Part shown: piece after piece, positions 23,892 through 45,905 of the stretch | Numbering within the stretch: the stretch's first letter is position 1 | Layout: every line of letters begins with the position of its first letter | Program-made: the position numbers and the translations under genes | The notes under the pieces: model-generated | The model's database searches: none | The model's input: the letters and a program-made list of their open reading frames with translations, nothing else | Told to the model about the DNA's origin: nothing | DNA from: Saccharothrix luteola | GTDB taxonomy: Bacteria; Actinomycetota; Actinomycetes; Mycobacteriales; Pseudonocardiaceae | NCBI RefSeq assembly: GCF_020859565.1 | Contig: NZ_JAJHUO010000043.1 | Location: 23,783-87,782, forward strand | DNA length: 64,000 bases | Direction: 5' to 3'

Positions 23892-26177
23892 ATGACCTCC
23901 ATCGTCACGGGCCGGCGCCCGCCGGCCCCACCGGTCACCGACGGCTTCCGGTGGTGGCCGGAGCTGATCGTGCGCGGGGCCGGGTTCGCCGCTTCCGGCG
24001 TGCTCGACCTGGCCGACGCCGAACTGGGCAAGCACGCCGACGAAGCCGCCGCCGGGGACGACCCCGCCGCGTGGCAGCGGTTCCGCGAGCAGTTCGAGGC
24101 CGCCACCACCGCGATGGGGCAACGGCTGCGCGACATCGCCGCGTCCCCGTCGTTCCAGCACGCGGTGACCTGGCAGAACCACAGCCTGCTCCCGCTGGCC
24201 GTCGAACCGTTCCTGCGCCGCCCGGCCACCGAGTCCCGCAACTCCAAGAACCGGCAGCGCGAGGAGCTGATCGCCTCGTACTGGCAGCGCTACTGCCTGA
24301 AGAACGACTCGATCGGCTTCTTCGGCCCGGTCGGCTGGGCCCGGTGGGACGACCGCCCGCACAGCGAGGTCGTCGTCGGCGACCGGCTGGTGCGCCGGTC
24401 CACCGTGTTCTTCGAGAGCTGGGCGGTCGACCGGCTGGCGGAGGTCGTCGGCGCCACCCCCGGCCTGCGGTCCTGGCTCGCGCCCCGGCGGATGCCCTAC
24501 CTGCGGCTGGTCGGCGATCGGGTCGAGCTGCCCATGGGCGCCCCGGTCGACCTGAACCCCCTGCAGGCACGAGTGCTGCGCGCCTGCGACGGGGTGGCCC
24601 GGGCGCGCGACCTCGGCGGTGACGAGGTCGCCGAGGTGCTGGCCGACTTCGCCCGCCGCCGGTGGATCACCTGGAAGATCGACCTGCCGGTGACGCCGTT
24701 CCCCGAACGAGCGCTGCGCGCGGTGCTCGCGCGGGTGGACGACGAAGAGCTGCGCCACGCCTGCCTGGCTCCGCTCGACCGGCTGGAGGCGTGCCGGGAG
24801 GCCGTCGCACGGGCGGCCGACGCGACCGCGTTGACCGAGGCGCTGACCGCGGCCGACCGGGTGTTCCACGAGCTGACCGGCGCGGACGGGCGACGTCACG
24901 GCGGTCAGGCCTACGGCGGCCGGACGCTGATGTACCAGGATTGCGCCCGCGACGTGGACGCCGTGTTCGGCCAGGACCTGATGGCCGCGGTCGAGCCGGT
25001 GGAGCTGCTGGCCCGCGGCTGCCGGTGGTTGTGCGCGCAGGCCGCCGACGCGGCACGCGCCACGTTGCTGGAGGTCTACCGCCGCGTCGGCGGGCCGTGC
25101 GCCCTGTCGGACCTGTGGGCGGCGGCCCTGGGCCCGCTGCGCCGCGGCGTGACCGCGGCGGTGGACGCGGCCCGCGTCGAGTACGCCGCGCGTTGGGCGG
25201 CCGTCCTGCGCCCGCCGCCGGGCGCGACCGAGGTGCGCCGCTCGCACGCCGAACTGCTGCCCGCGGTGCGCGCCGCGTTCGACGTGCCTGGGCCGGGCTG
25301 GAGCGCCGCGCGCTACCTCTCCCCCGACCTGATGATCTCGGCGACCGACCTGGACGCGGTGCGCCGCGGCGACTTCCAGGTGGTGGTCGGCGAGATCCAC
25401 CTGGCGATGAACAGCCAGCGCAGCAACTGCTTCGTCACCCAGCACCCGGAGCCGGCCGACCTGCTGCGGCACGTCGACGCGGACTTCCCGCAGCCGCGGC
25501 TGCTGCCCGCCCCACCGCGCAGCGGCCCGGTCCGCCGGTCCACCCGCACCCAGTCCGCGCTCACCCGCGACGCCGACCGGCTGGTCGAGTTCCACCACCA
25601 CACCGTCCCCGCCGACCGACCGGGGCTGCTGCCCAGCAGCGCGATCACCGTGCAGGAGGACCACGACGGCCTGGTCGCGGTGCTGCCGGACGGCACTCGG
25701 CACGACCTGCTCGACGTGTTCTCCGAGGTCCTGATGGACGTGGTGCTCAACGCGCACAGCCTGTTCGCCGGGCACGCGCACGTGCCGAGGGTGGTCGTGG
25801 ACCGCGCCGTGGTGCAGCGCGAGACGTGGCGCTTCCGGGCGGCCGAGGTGCCGTTCGCGTCCGAGAAGGACGAGGCGCGCCGGTTCGTCGCGGCCCGCGC
25901 CTGGCGGGAGGCCGCCGGCCTGCCGCCGCGGGTGTTCGCCAAGGCGGGCTCCACCGACAAGCCGGTGTACGTCGACTTCGACAGCCCGGTGCTGGTGAAC
26001 GTGCTGGCCAAGATGCTGCGCGGCGCGGCACCGGACCAGCTCCTCGGCTTCACCGAACTGCTGCCCGACCTGGACCACCTGTGGCTGGTGGACCAGAACG
26101 GCGACCGCTGCACGTCCGAGCTGCGCTTCGCGATGGTCGACCGGCTCGGCGCGCCCGATGGACAGGAGGCCCCGTGA
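23892..26177 (+). CDS. LanB-like (lantibiotic dehydratase N-domain) protein 1
   Basis: This 761-residue protein resembles the N-terminal glutamylation part of class I lantibiotic dehydratases (PF04738 type), which use aminoacyl-tRNA. Clear landmarks are RGAGFAASGVL, the block ELIASYWQRYC followed by KNDSIGFFGP near residue 140, QRSNCFVTQHP near 512, YVDFDSP and CTSELRF near the end. Full LanB enzymes are about 1000 residues with a C-terminal elimination domain, which is missing here. The length fits small LanB-like proteins including peptide aminoacyl-tRNA ligases (PEARLs). It starts six bases after the carrier protein and overlaps the second LanB-like gene by four bases. No LanC and no cysteine-containing core peptide is nearby, so lanthionine formation is unlikely. 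Confidence 0.78.
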   Translation: MTSIVTGRRPPAPPVTDGFRWWPELIVRGAGFAASGVLDLADAELGKHADEAAAGDDPAAWQRFREQFEAATTAMGQRLRDIAASPSFQHAVTWQNHSLLPLAVEPFLRRPATESRNSKNRQREELIASYWQRYCLKNDSIGFFGPVGWARWDDRPHSEVVVGDRLVRRSTVFFESWAVDRLAEVVGATPGLRSWLAPRRMPYLRLVGDRVELPMGAPVDLNPLQARVLRACDGVARARDLGGDEVAEVLADFARRRWITWKIDLPVTPFPERALRAVLARVDDEELRHACLAPLDRLEACREAVARAADATALTEALTAADRVFHELTGADGRRHGGQAYGGRTLMYQDCARDVDAVFGQDLMAAVEPVELLARGCRWLCAQAADAARATLLEVYRRVGGPCALSDLWAAALGPLRRGVTAAVDAARVEYAARWAAVLRPPPGATEVRRSHAELLPAVRAAFDVPGPGWSAARYLSPDLMISATDLDAVRRGDFQVVVGEIHLAMNSQRSNCFVTQHPEPADLLRHVDADFPQPRLLPAPPRSGPVRRSTRTQSALTRDADRLVEFHHHTVPADRPGLLPSSAITVQEDHDGLVAVLPDGTRHDLLDVFSEVLMDVVLNAHSLFAGHAHVPRVVVDRAVVQRETWRFRAAEVPFASEKDEARRFVAARAWREAAGLPPRVFAKAGSTDKPVYVDFDSPVLVNVLAKMLRGAAPDQLLGFTELLPDLDHLWLVDQNGDRCTSELRFAMVDRLGAPDGQEAP

Positions 26178-28554
26178 CCACAGTGCTGCCGGCTCCGGGC
26201 GCGATCGCGGACGACGTCCCGCTCGCCCGGCCGGACCACCTGACGCTCGGCGGCGGCTGGCGCTGGTCGCCGCACGTGATCGCGCGCGGCGCGGGTTTCC
26301 CCGCCGACGGCGTGCTGCGACTGAGGGCACCCGCGCTGCTCGACCGCGCCGACGACCTGGCCGACGCCGCGCCGGACGACCCGCGGTGGAGCGGGTACCG
26401 CGCCGCGTTCGACACCGCCGCCCGCGCCGGCGGGGTCGAGTTGCAGCGGGTGGCCGCCGACGGCGACTTCCGCCGCGCCGTGGCCTGGCAGAACCACCGG
26501 CTGATCGACGGCGCCCTCGCGCCGCTGCTGCGCTGGCGGGCGGACGCGGAGCCGCGCAACGCCAAGCACCGCGCCCGGGAGGAGCTGATCGCGTCCTACT
26601 GGCAGCGCTACTGCGTGAAGAACGACTCGATCGGGTTCTTCGGCCCGGTGCTGTGGGCGACGGCGGTCGGCGATCCGGCCACCCGGCTGCTGCCCGGGCC
26701 CGGTCTGACCCGGAGCATGGAGGTCTACTTCGAGCCGTGGGCGATCGACCGGCTCGCCGACGTGGTGCAGGCGCTGCCCGGCCTGCGGAACTGGCTGCGC
26801 CCGCGGCGCAACGCCTTCCTCAAGCTGGACGGGGACGTGGTGTCGCCGCCCGGCGGCAAGCCGGTCGCGGTGAGCGCCGCCGAGGCCTCGGTGCTGCGCC
26901 TGTGCGACGGGCGGACCCGGGTCCGGGACCTGCCCGCCCTGCTCTCCGAGCCGTCCACTGTGGACTCGGTGGTCGCGGTGCTGGACGGTTTCGCCAAGCG
27001 CCGCTGGGTGAGCTGGAAGCTGGACGTGCCGGTGTCCAAGTGGCCCCTGCGCGAGCTGCGGGCGTTCGTCGAGGGCGTGTCCGACGACGCGCTGCGGGAG
27101 TCCGCCGCACGGCTGCTGGACCGGCTGGACGCCGGGCGGGCGGAGTTGCAGGCCAAGGTCCACGCGCCGGCCGACGAGGTCACCGCCGCCCTGCTCGACC
27201 TGGACGCCACGTTCACCGAGCTGACCTCCGGGCCGTCCACCCGCAACGCGGGCCAGGCCTACGGCGGTCGGACGCTGGTCTACGCCGACTCCCGCCGGGA
27301 CGCCGACCTGACCATCGGCACGACCGTGCTGGCCGCGGCGGAACCGGTGCGGCTGCTCGCGGACAGCGCGCGCTGGTTCTGCGCCGAGGTCTCCGCGGGC
27401 GTGCGGCCCGCGCTGGACGAGGTGCACCGGTCGTTCGACACCGCCGCCCCGGTCGACTTCGCCTCGTTCTGGGTGAAGTCGCTGGTGCCGCTGCGCTCGG
27501 CGATCAACCGCGCGGCCGACGCGACCGCCGCGGAGTTCCGCCGCCGCTGGGCCGAGGTGCTGCGGCTGCCCGAGGGCGAACGGCGGGTGCGCCGGACGTT
27601 CGCCGACCTGCTGCCCGCCGTGGGCGCGGCGTTCGCCGCCACCGGGCCGGGGTGGTCGGCCGCCCGGCACTTCAGCCCGGACCTCATGGTGGCCGCGCGG
27701 GACGGCGACGCGATCAACCGCGGCGAGTTCGAGCTCGTGCTCGGCGAGGCGCACATGGCGATCAACGCGCAGCGCAGCAACTGCCTGGTCAGCCAGCACC
27801 CCGACCTGCCCGCGCTGCTCGCGCGGACCGACGAGGAGTTCCCCCGGCCGAGGCTGCTGCCGGTGCTGCCCAAGGGCAGCCTGCCGCGCCTGTCGATCCG
27901 CACGCACCCCGGGTTCGTGCGGGACCGCGACTTCCTGCTGGAGACCACGCACCACACCGTGCACGCCGACCGGCCCGGCCTGGTCGCCGCGCGCGACGTG
28001 GCGGTGGTGCGGGTGGCGGGCGGACTGGCGCTGCGCCTGCCGACCGGCGAGGTGTTCGACGTGCTGGACGCGTTCTCCGAGATCCTGATGGACGCGGTGA
28101 TCGACCGGTTCAGCCTGTTCGACGACCGCCCGCACACGCCGCGCGTCACCGTCGACAAGGTGGTGCTCAGCCGGGAGAAGTGGCGGGTGCCGAGCACGTC
28201 GGTGCCGTTCGCCAAGTGCAAGGACGAGGCGCTGAGGTTCGTGCTGGCCCGGCGGTGGCGGCGCGAGCTGGGCCTGCCCGAGCAGGTCTTCGTCACGCCG
28301 GTGAAGGGCGCCAAGCCGGTCTACATCGACTTCGACAGCCCGGTCTACGTGAACCTGCTGGCGAAGTTCGCCCGGCGGGCGGCGGAGACGGGCTCGGTGC
28401 TGACCGTCTCCGAGATGCTGCCCCGGCACGACGGGCTGTGGCTGCGCGACGGCGCGGACCACCGCTACACGTCCGAGCTGCGGCTGGCGGCGTTCGACCT
28501 GACCGGCGGCGGGCTCTCCACCGACGGCGACCGATTCCGGACGGAGGGACCGTG

Positions 28555-28555
<1 letters not shown>
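26174..28555 (+). CDS. LanB-like (lantibiotic dehydratase N-domain) protein 2
   Basis: This 793-residue protein is a clear paralogue of the preceding one, sharing RGAGFPADGVL, ELIASYWQRYC, KNDSIGFFGP, QRSNCLVSQHP, YIDFDSP and YTSELRL in the same order. It also lacks the C-terminal elimination domain. GTG at 26174 overlaps the previous stop as GTGA and has AGGAGG five bases upstream. Its own stop overlaps the NRPS start (TGATG). Tight coupling to a carrier protein and two NRPSs suggests action on carrier-bound or peptide intermediates, perhaps adding amino acids from tRNA. The direct evidence is only family resemblance, so substrate and reaction are open. Confidence 0.78.
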
Positions 28556-31809
<3,254 letters not shown>

Positions 31810-31835
31810 CCGCACGAGACCCGACGGGAACCACG

Positions 31836-40812
<8,977 letters not shown>

Positions 40813-40820
<8 letters not shown>

Positions 40821-42036
40821 CGTGCTGCGCGACCGCGTGGTCCGGCTCTACCTGGTCGGCCAGTCGTTGTCCGGGCTCGGCGACTCGGCGCTGTGGCTGG
40901 CGCTCGCCATCTGGGTGAAGACGCTGACCGGCAGTTCGGCGGAGGCCGGGCTGGTGATGTTCTTCTTCTCCGCCGCCGCGCTGGCCGCGCCCGTGCTCGG
41001 CGCGGTGGTGGACCGGGTGCGCCGGTCCCGGCTGCTGGTGGTGGCGAACCTGGTGGGCGCGGCGGTGGTGCTGCCGCTGCTGCTGGTGGACGGCGCCGAG
41101 GACGTGTGGCTCGTCTACCTGGTGATGTTCGCCTACGGCCTGGTGAACAAGGTGATCGGGTCGGCGCAGTCCGCGCTGATCGCCGACGTGCTGCCCGCCG
41201 ACCGGCTGGCCGAGGCCAACGGGTTGCTCCGCTCGACCAGGGAGGCGCTGCGGATCGTCGCGCCCCTGGTCGGGGCGGGGCTGTTCGTCTGGCTCGGCGC
41301 GCCCGCGGTGATCGTGCTGGACGCGCTGACGTTCCTCGCCGCGGTGGCGTTCCTGCTGCGGATGCGGGTGCGGGAACAGCGGCCGGAGCCCAGCGGCCGG
41401 GCGTTCGGGGCGGACATCGCGCAGGGCGTCCGGTACGTGGCCGACCACCGCGTGATGCGCTGGCTGGTGCTCGGGTTCGGGGTGGCCGCGCTGGCGTACG
41501 GGTTCGGCGAGTCGGGCATCTTCTCGGCCATCGGCGACGGGCTCGGCCTCGACCCGGCGTTCGTCGGCATCACCGGCGTGGTCCAGGGCGCGGCGGCGGT
41601 GCTGATCGGGCCGTTCGCGGGCCGGCTCAACCGGCGCCTCGGCGAGCTGCGGCTGGTGCGGCTCGGCCTCGCCGGGTACGCGGTGAGCCTGGTTCTGCTG
41701 GCCGTGCCGTCGCTGCCGGTGGTGCTGGTGTCGATGGCGGTCGCCGGCGTCTGCCTGCCGCTGGCGGGCGTGGGTCTGATCACCTACCTGCAGGCGAACA
41801 CGCCGAAGAACCTCCAGGGCCGGGTGTTCTCGGCGGCCGACCTCGCGGTGTCCGCGCCGTTGGCGCTGTCGGTCGCGCTGGGCAGCGGCCTGCTCACCGT
41901 GCTGGGCTACCAACTGCTGTTCGCGGTGGGTGCCGTATTCCTGCTGGCCGGGGCCGCCCTGACCCTGCGGGCGTCGGCGCGGCAGGCTCCGGTGATGACC
42001 GGTGAACCGCCCGTGCCGGTGGGCGCGAAGAGCTGA
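40813..42036 (+). CDS. MFS transporter, likely product exporter
   Basis: This 407-residue membrane protein has about twelve hydrophobic segments and the major-facilitator loop motif between helices 2 and 3 in the form GAVVDRVRRSRLL. It resembles actinomycete drug and peptide exporters of the enterobactin-exporter/MdfA-like groups, though the exact subfamily is not resolved. Its start lies inside the NRPS gene by eight bases, so it is translated as part of the biosynthetic operon and very probably exports the peptide or confers self-resistance. A long bidirectional hairpin follows. Confidence 0.88.
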
Positions 42037-42041
42037 CGACA

Positions 42042-42081
42042 GCGAAGAGGCCGGTGGTCTGCTGACCACCGGCCTCTTCGC
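42042..42081. terminator. Bidirectional terminator between convergent cluster operons
   Basis: An 18-bp perfect stem (GCGAAGAGGCCGGTGGTC) with loop TGCT separates the MFS gene stop and the threonine aldolase gene stop. Its symmetry lets it terminate both converging operons. Confidence 0.88.
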
Positions 42082-42091
42082 GTGTGCACGA

Positions 42092-43159
42092 TCAGACCGC
42101 GACGGGCGAGTGCTCCCGCACGATCGCCGCGATGGTGGACACCGCGCGCGACACGTCGGCGGCGTCCACGCCGCGGTGGGTGACGGCGCGGAGCGTGCCA
42201 CGACCCAGCTCGGCCAGTCGGACGCCCTCCCGCGCGGCCAGCTCGATGAGCGCGGCGTGCGTCAGCGGTGACCCGATCAGCCGGAACCGAACCATGTTGG
42301 TGCGCACCCGGACCGGGTCGACCTCGACACCCGGCACTCCGGCCAGGCCCTCGGCCAGCGCACGGGCGTTGGCGTGGTCCTCGGACAGCCGGTCGATCCC
42401 GGTGTCGAGCGCGACCAGGCCGGCCGCCGCCAGCACACCGGCCTGCCGCATCCCGCCGCCGAGCATCTTGCGAAGCCTGCGGACGGCCGCCACGAAGTCC
42501 GCCGAGCCCACCACCACCGACCCGATCGGCGCCGACAGCCCCTTGGACAGGCAGAACTGCACCGAGTCCGCACGCCGGACCAGCTCCGCCGGATCCACGC
42601 CGAGCGCGACGGCGGCGTTGAAGATCCGCGCGCCGTCCAGGTGGAACCTCATCCCGTGCGCGGTGGCGAAGTCGGCGACGGTCGCCAGTTCGGCGGCCGT
42701 CAGCGCGACCCCGCCCGCCCGGTTGGCCGTGTTCTCCACGCACACCACCGCCGGCACCGCGAACTGCGGGTCGTCGGCGTCCTCCGGCAGCGCGGCGAGC
42801 AGGGAGTCCGGCCGCGGTCGGCCGTGCTCGTCGGTCTCCACCGGGTGCAGCGCGAGCCCACCGAGCACGGAGACGCCGTGTGCTTCATAGGCGTAGATGT
42901 CCGAGTCCCGCGCGGCCAGCACACCCGTGCCGCGCGGCGCGTGGGCCATGATCGCGGCGAGGTTGGCCATGGTGCCGCTGGGCATCAGGCAGCCGGCCTC
43001 CTTGCCGAGCAGGTCCGCCGACCGCTCCTCCAGCCGGGCCACGGTCGGGTCCTCGCCGTAGACGTCGTCGCCCAGCGGCGCGCCGACCATCGCGGCCAGC
43101 ATCGCCGTGGTCGGGGTGGTGAAGGTGTCGCTGCGCAGCTCCACGATCGAACTCGGCAT
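42092..43159 (-). CDS. Low-specificity threonine aldolase (PLP-dependent)
   Basis: This 355-residue fold-type I PLP enzyme matches the threonine aldolase family: LRSDTFTTPT at the N-terminus, GDDVYGEDPTV, PSGTMANLAAIM, HLDGARIFNA and the PLP lysine in QFCLSKGLSAPIGS. Such enzymes interconvert glycine plus aldehyde and beta-hydroxy amino acids. In this cluster it may make or recycle threonine or another beta-hydroxy amino acid used as a building block, or degrade an unwanted stereoisomer. It is the last gene of the minus-strand precursor operon, 14 bases after the ATP-grasp gene, with a GGAGAGGA ribosome region. Confidence 0.88.
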   Translation of the reverse strand: MPSSIVELRSDTFTTPTTAMLAAMVGAPLGDDVYGEDPTVARLEERSADLLGKEAGCLMPSGTMANLAAIMAHAPRGTGVLAARDSDIYAYEAHGVSVLGGLALHPVETDEHGRPRPDSLLAALPEDADDPQFAVPAVVCVENTANRAGGVALTAAELATVADFATAHGMRFHLDGARIFNAAVALGVDPAELVRRADSVQFCLSKGLSAPIGSVVVGSADFVAAVRRLRKMLGGGMRQAGVLAAAGLVALDTGIDRLSEDHANARALAEGLAGVPGVEVDPVRVRTNMVRFRLIGSPLTHAALIELAAREGVRLAELGRGTLRAVTHRGVDAADVSRAVSTIAAIVREHSPVAV

Positions 43160-43173
43160 GGCGCGTCCTCTCC

Positions 43174-44370
43174 TCAACGGGTGGCCGGCACCGTGATCGG
43201 TGCGGTCGCGATCCGGATGCGCGCGTGCGCCGATTCCGCCCGCGCGATGGCCTGCGCCGCCGTCGCGCCCACGGCGATGACGTGGCCACGGCGGTCGGTG
43301 AAGCTGTGGTCGGGGGTCAGCCGCTCGCCCGGTGTCGCCGTGCACACGGCTTCGGTCACGCCCGGAGCGCGGCGGGCACCGTCCACACCGGACACCGAGG
43401 TCACCACGCCGGCGGGCGGCACCAGGAACCGGATCGAGGCGTGGGCCGCGAGCGCCGACGCGGACGGCGGGGTCAGGCCGGCGGCGTGGGCGACCACCTC
43501 CGCCACCAGGTCCCGCCCCGACGCGTGCCGCACGAGGCGCGGGATGAGGCCGCCCGCCAGCCGCGGGTTGACCTCGATCAGCCACGGCCGCCCGCTCGCC
43601 CAGCGGAACTCGACGTGCGCGGTGCCGTCCGGCAGGCCGCACGCGCCCAGCGCCGCCAGCGCGGCCGAGCCCAGCGCGACGCTCGTCGACCGGGGCACGG
43701 GCGCGGGGAAGTCGTGCCCGTGCTCGACGAAGTGCGGCTTCGGCCCGAGGTGCTTGGCGGTCACGCCGACGAGCTCGCCGGCCACCACCTCCACCGAGAA
43801 CTCGGGGCCGGCGATCTCCCGCTCCACCAGCACCTCCGCCGCGCCGTCGGCGAACAGCCGGGCGGCCCAGCGCCCGGCCTCCTCGGGATCGGCGCACGCG
43901 CGGACACCGCACGAGCCCGAACCGCGGCCCGGTTTGACCACCACCGGGCCGAACGCGCGGGCCGCCGCGACGGCGTCGGCGGGCGTCCGGCACCCGGCGA
44001 AGTCCGGCGCACCGAGGTGGCTCAGCCGCTCCCGGGCGGCCACCTTGTCGCGGCAGACGGTGATCCCGTCCGGGTCGACGCCGGGCAGCCCCAGGTCCCG
44101 GGCCACGGCGGCGGCCACGCCGATGAAGTACTCGCTGCTGCTGGTGACACCGCGCAACCCCGGCAACGCCGCGCACGCCGTCCGCACCGCGTCCGGTGAG
44201 CCGGTGTCCACCAGCAGCACGTCCAGGTCCAGCTCGGCCGCGTACTGATAGTGCCGCTCCCCCCTGGTGAGCAGCACCGGGCTCAGGCCGAGCCGTCGGG
44301 CGGCCACCGCGAAGTCACGGCCGGTGCCGGTGGTGTTGCTCTCCACCAGCGCCAACCGACCCGCGCTCAC
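43174..44370 (-). CDS. ATP-grasp carboxylate-amine ligase
   Basis: This 398-residue enzyme has the ATP-grasp pattern: an N-terminal Rossmann-like segment starting VSAGRLALVESN, then VVVKPGRGSGSCGV for the phosphate loop, EFSVEVVAGE for the central strand, and HVEFRW with LIEVNPRLAGG for metal and ATP binding. Family members activate a carboxylate as acyl phosphate and join it to an amine. Here it could form a dipeptide or amide with diaminobutyrate, or activate an amino acid in a carrier-independent step. GTG at 44370 overlaps the lyase stop by four bases (GTGA), so the two are translationally coupled. Confidence 0.87.
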   Translation of the reverse strand: MSAGRLALVESNTTGTGRDFAVAARRLGLSPVLLTRGERHYQYAAELDLDVLLVDTGSPDAVRTACAALPGLRGVTSSSEYFIGVAAAVARDLGLPGVDPDGITVCRDKVAARERLSHLGAPDFAGCRTPADAVAAARAFGPVVVKPGRGSGSCGVRACADPEEAGRWAARLFADGAAEVLVEREIAGPEFSVEVVAGELVGVTAKHLGPKPHFVEHGHDFPAPVPRSTSVALGSAALAALGACGLPDGTAHVEFRWASGRPWLIEVNPRLAGGLIPRLVRHASGRDLVAEVVAHAAGLTPPSASALAAHASIRFLVPPAGVVTSVSGVDGARRAPGVTEAVCTATPGERLTPDHSFTDRRGHVIAVGATAAQAIARAESAHARIRIATAPITVPATR

Positions 44371-45905
44371 CGCCCCACCCCGGCGACCAGCGCGCGCACC
44401 GCGGCCGACCGCTCGTCGTCCGCCGCCCGCACCCGGGCCGCCCACTCCCGCGCGTCCCGCACCCGGTCGCGCCAGTCGGCCAGCAGCCGTGCGTGGGCCC
44501 GGTCGAACGACCGCGGGCCGGGCCCGCCGCCGAAGTCGGTCGCCAAGCACACCGCGGCCGGGTCCAACCCGGTGAGCACCGCGCCCAGGTCCACCGGGAA
44601 GCCCTCGTCGCGCAGCACCCGGTCGAGGTCGGCCGAGGCCGCCACCATCGCGGACCCGGACACCGGACCGCCACCCGCCAGCCCGGTGATCAGCCGGCCG
44701 ACCGCGCGGTGCGCGACCCGGAACGGCACCCCGGCGGCGACCAGGCGGTTGGCCAGCGCGGTCGCCACCGTGCCGCCGCGATCGGCGTCGGCGAGCATCG
44801 CGTCCGCCCTCGGCCGCGCGCCGGCCACGACGGACAGCGCGAGCCCGAGCACGTCGACGAGCTGCCCGAGCGCGGGCCAGATCGGCGCGACGGCGTCCGT
44901 GGTCGCCTCCACCGAGTTGCCGAACGGCACCGCGCGCGTCACGCTCGCCGCCGCCGTCCACGCGCCGATCAGCGCGCCGGCGCCGCCCTTGATGTGCTCC
45001 AGCAGGAACGGGTTGCGCTTCTGCGGCATGGCTGAGCTGGAGCCCACCAGGCTGTCGGGGAAGTCGACCAGGCCGAACTCGGGCGTGCTCCACAGCTGGA
45101 GGTCGGCGGCCAGCCGGGACAGCGTCAGCCCGGCCAGCGCGCCCGCCGACAGCAGCCGGACCAGCCCGTCGCGGGAGGCGACGGAGTAGCCCGCGTGCTC
45201 CACCGGCTCGTCGAACCCGAGCAGCCGCGCGGTGTGCGCCGGGTCGACCGGCACGTCGGTGCCCGCGCCCGCCGCCGCTCCCAGCGGGCACCGGCGCAAC
45301 GACCGGGCGGCGTGCCACACGCCGGTGATGTCCGCGTCCAGCGCCTCCGCGATGCCCAGCAGGTACCAGCCGTAGCTGACCGGCACCGCGGGCTGGTACT
45401 GGCTGAACGCGGGCATCACCGTGCTCCGGTGCCGCCGTGCGGCGGCCAGCAGCACGGCCTGCAACCGCAGCAACCCGCTCAACACCGAGGCCACCTGCTC
45501 GCGGGCCCGCAACTGGTGCACCGTGGCCTTCAGGTCGTTGCGGGAACGCCCGGTGTGCAGGACGCCGCCGACCGCCGGGCCGAGCAGCCCGATCAGGTGC
45601 TCCTCGTACAGCAGGTACGCCCCGCGCGCCGCGGGCCTGCCGCGCAGCGGCGCGAACCCGTCACCGCGCAGCCGGTCGATCTCGACCAGCAGCGCGACGG
45701 CGGACGCGGGCGCGATCAGCCCGCGGGCCGCGAGCATCAGCAGGTGCGCCTGGTCGATCGTGCTGACCCAGGGCAGTTCGGCGTCGATCCCGGCGTCCGC
45801 GGTGGCGCCGAACACGATGCGCGAGCTGCGCGCGCCGAGCCCGCCGACCACCCGCCCGGTGTCCACCGCGGAGGTCGGCGGCGCGACGGCCAGTGGCACG
45901 TCCAT
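44367..45905 (-). CDS. Argininosuccinate lyase/fumarase-superfamily lyase
   Basis: This 512-residue protein carries the superfamily signature GSSSAMPQKRNP and the argininosuccinate-lyase-like HTGRSRNDLKATVHQ. The superfamily cleaves C-N bonds and releases fumarate. Arginine synthesis is unlikely here, because the neighbours are a cysteine-synthase-like enzyme and an ATP-grasp ligase. I infer that it releases fumarate from an aspartyl adduct of a 3-substituted amino acid to leave 2,3-diaminobutyrate, as proposed for friulimicin-type clusters. ATG at 45905 overlaps the previous stop by one base (TGATG). Its frame extends open far upstream, which is an antisense-type artefact. Confidence 0.87.
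   Translation of the reverse strand: MDVPLAVAPPTSAVDTGRVVGGLGARSSRIVFGATADAGIDAELPWVSTIDQAHLLMLAARGLIAPASAVALLVEIDRLRGDGFAPLRGRPAARGAYLLYEEHLIGLLGPAVGGVLHTGRSRNDLKATVHQLRAREQVASVLSGLLRLQAVLLAAARRHRSTVMPAFSQYQPAVPVSYGWYLLGIAEALDADITGVWHAARSLRRCPLGAAAGAGTDVPVDPAHTARLLGFDEPVEHAGYSVASRDGLVRLLSAGALAGLTLSRLAADLQLWSTPEFGLVDFPDSLVGSSSAMPQKRNPFLLEHIKGGAGALIGAWTAAASVTRAVPFGNSVEATTDAVAPIWPALGQLVDVLGLALSVVAGARPRADAMLADADRGGTVATALANRLVAAGVPFRVAHRAVGRLITGLAGGGPVSGSAMVAASADLDRVLRDEGFPVDLGAVLTGLDPAAVCLATDFGGGPGPRSFDRAHARLLADWRDRVRDAREWAARVRAADDERSAAVRALVAGVGR

Noticed and set aside
44367..45905. Arginine biosynthesis lyase
   Set aside because: The ASL motifs are present, but no other arginine gene is near and the gene is translationally coupled to a cysteine-synthase-like enzyme and an ATP-grasp ligase.
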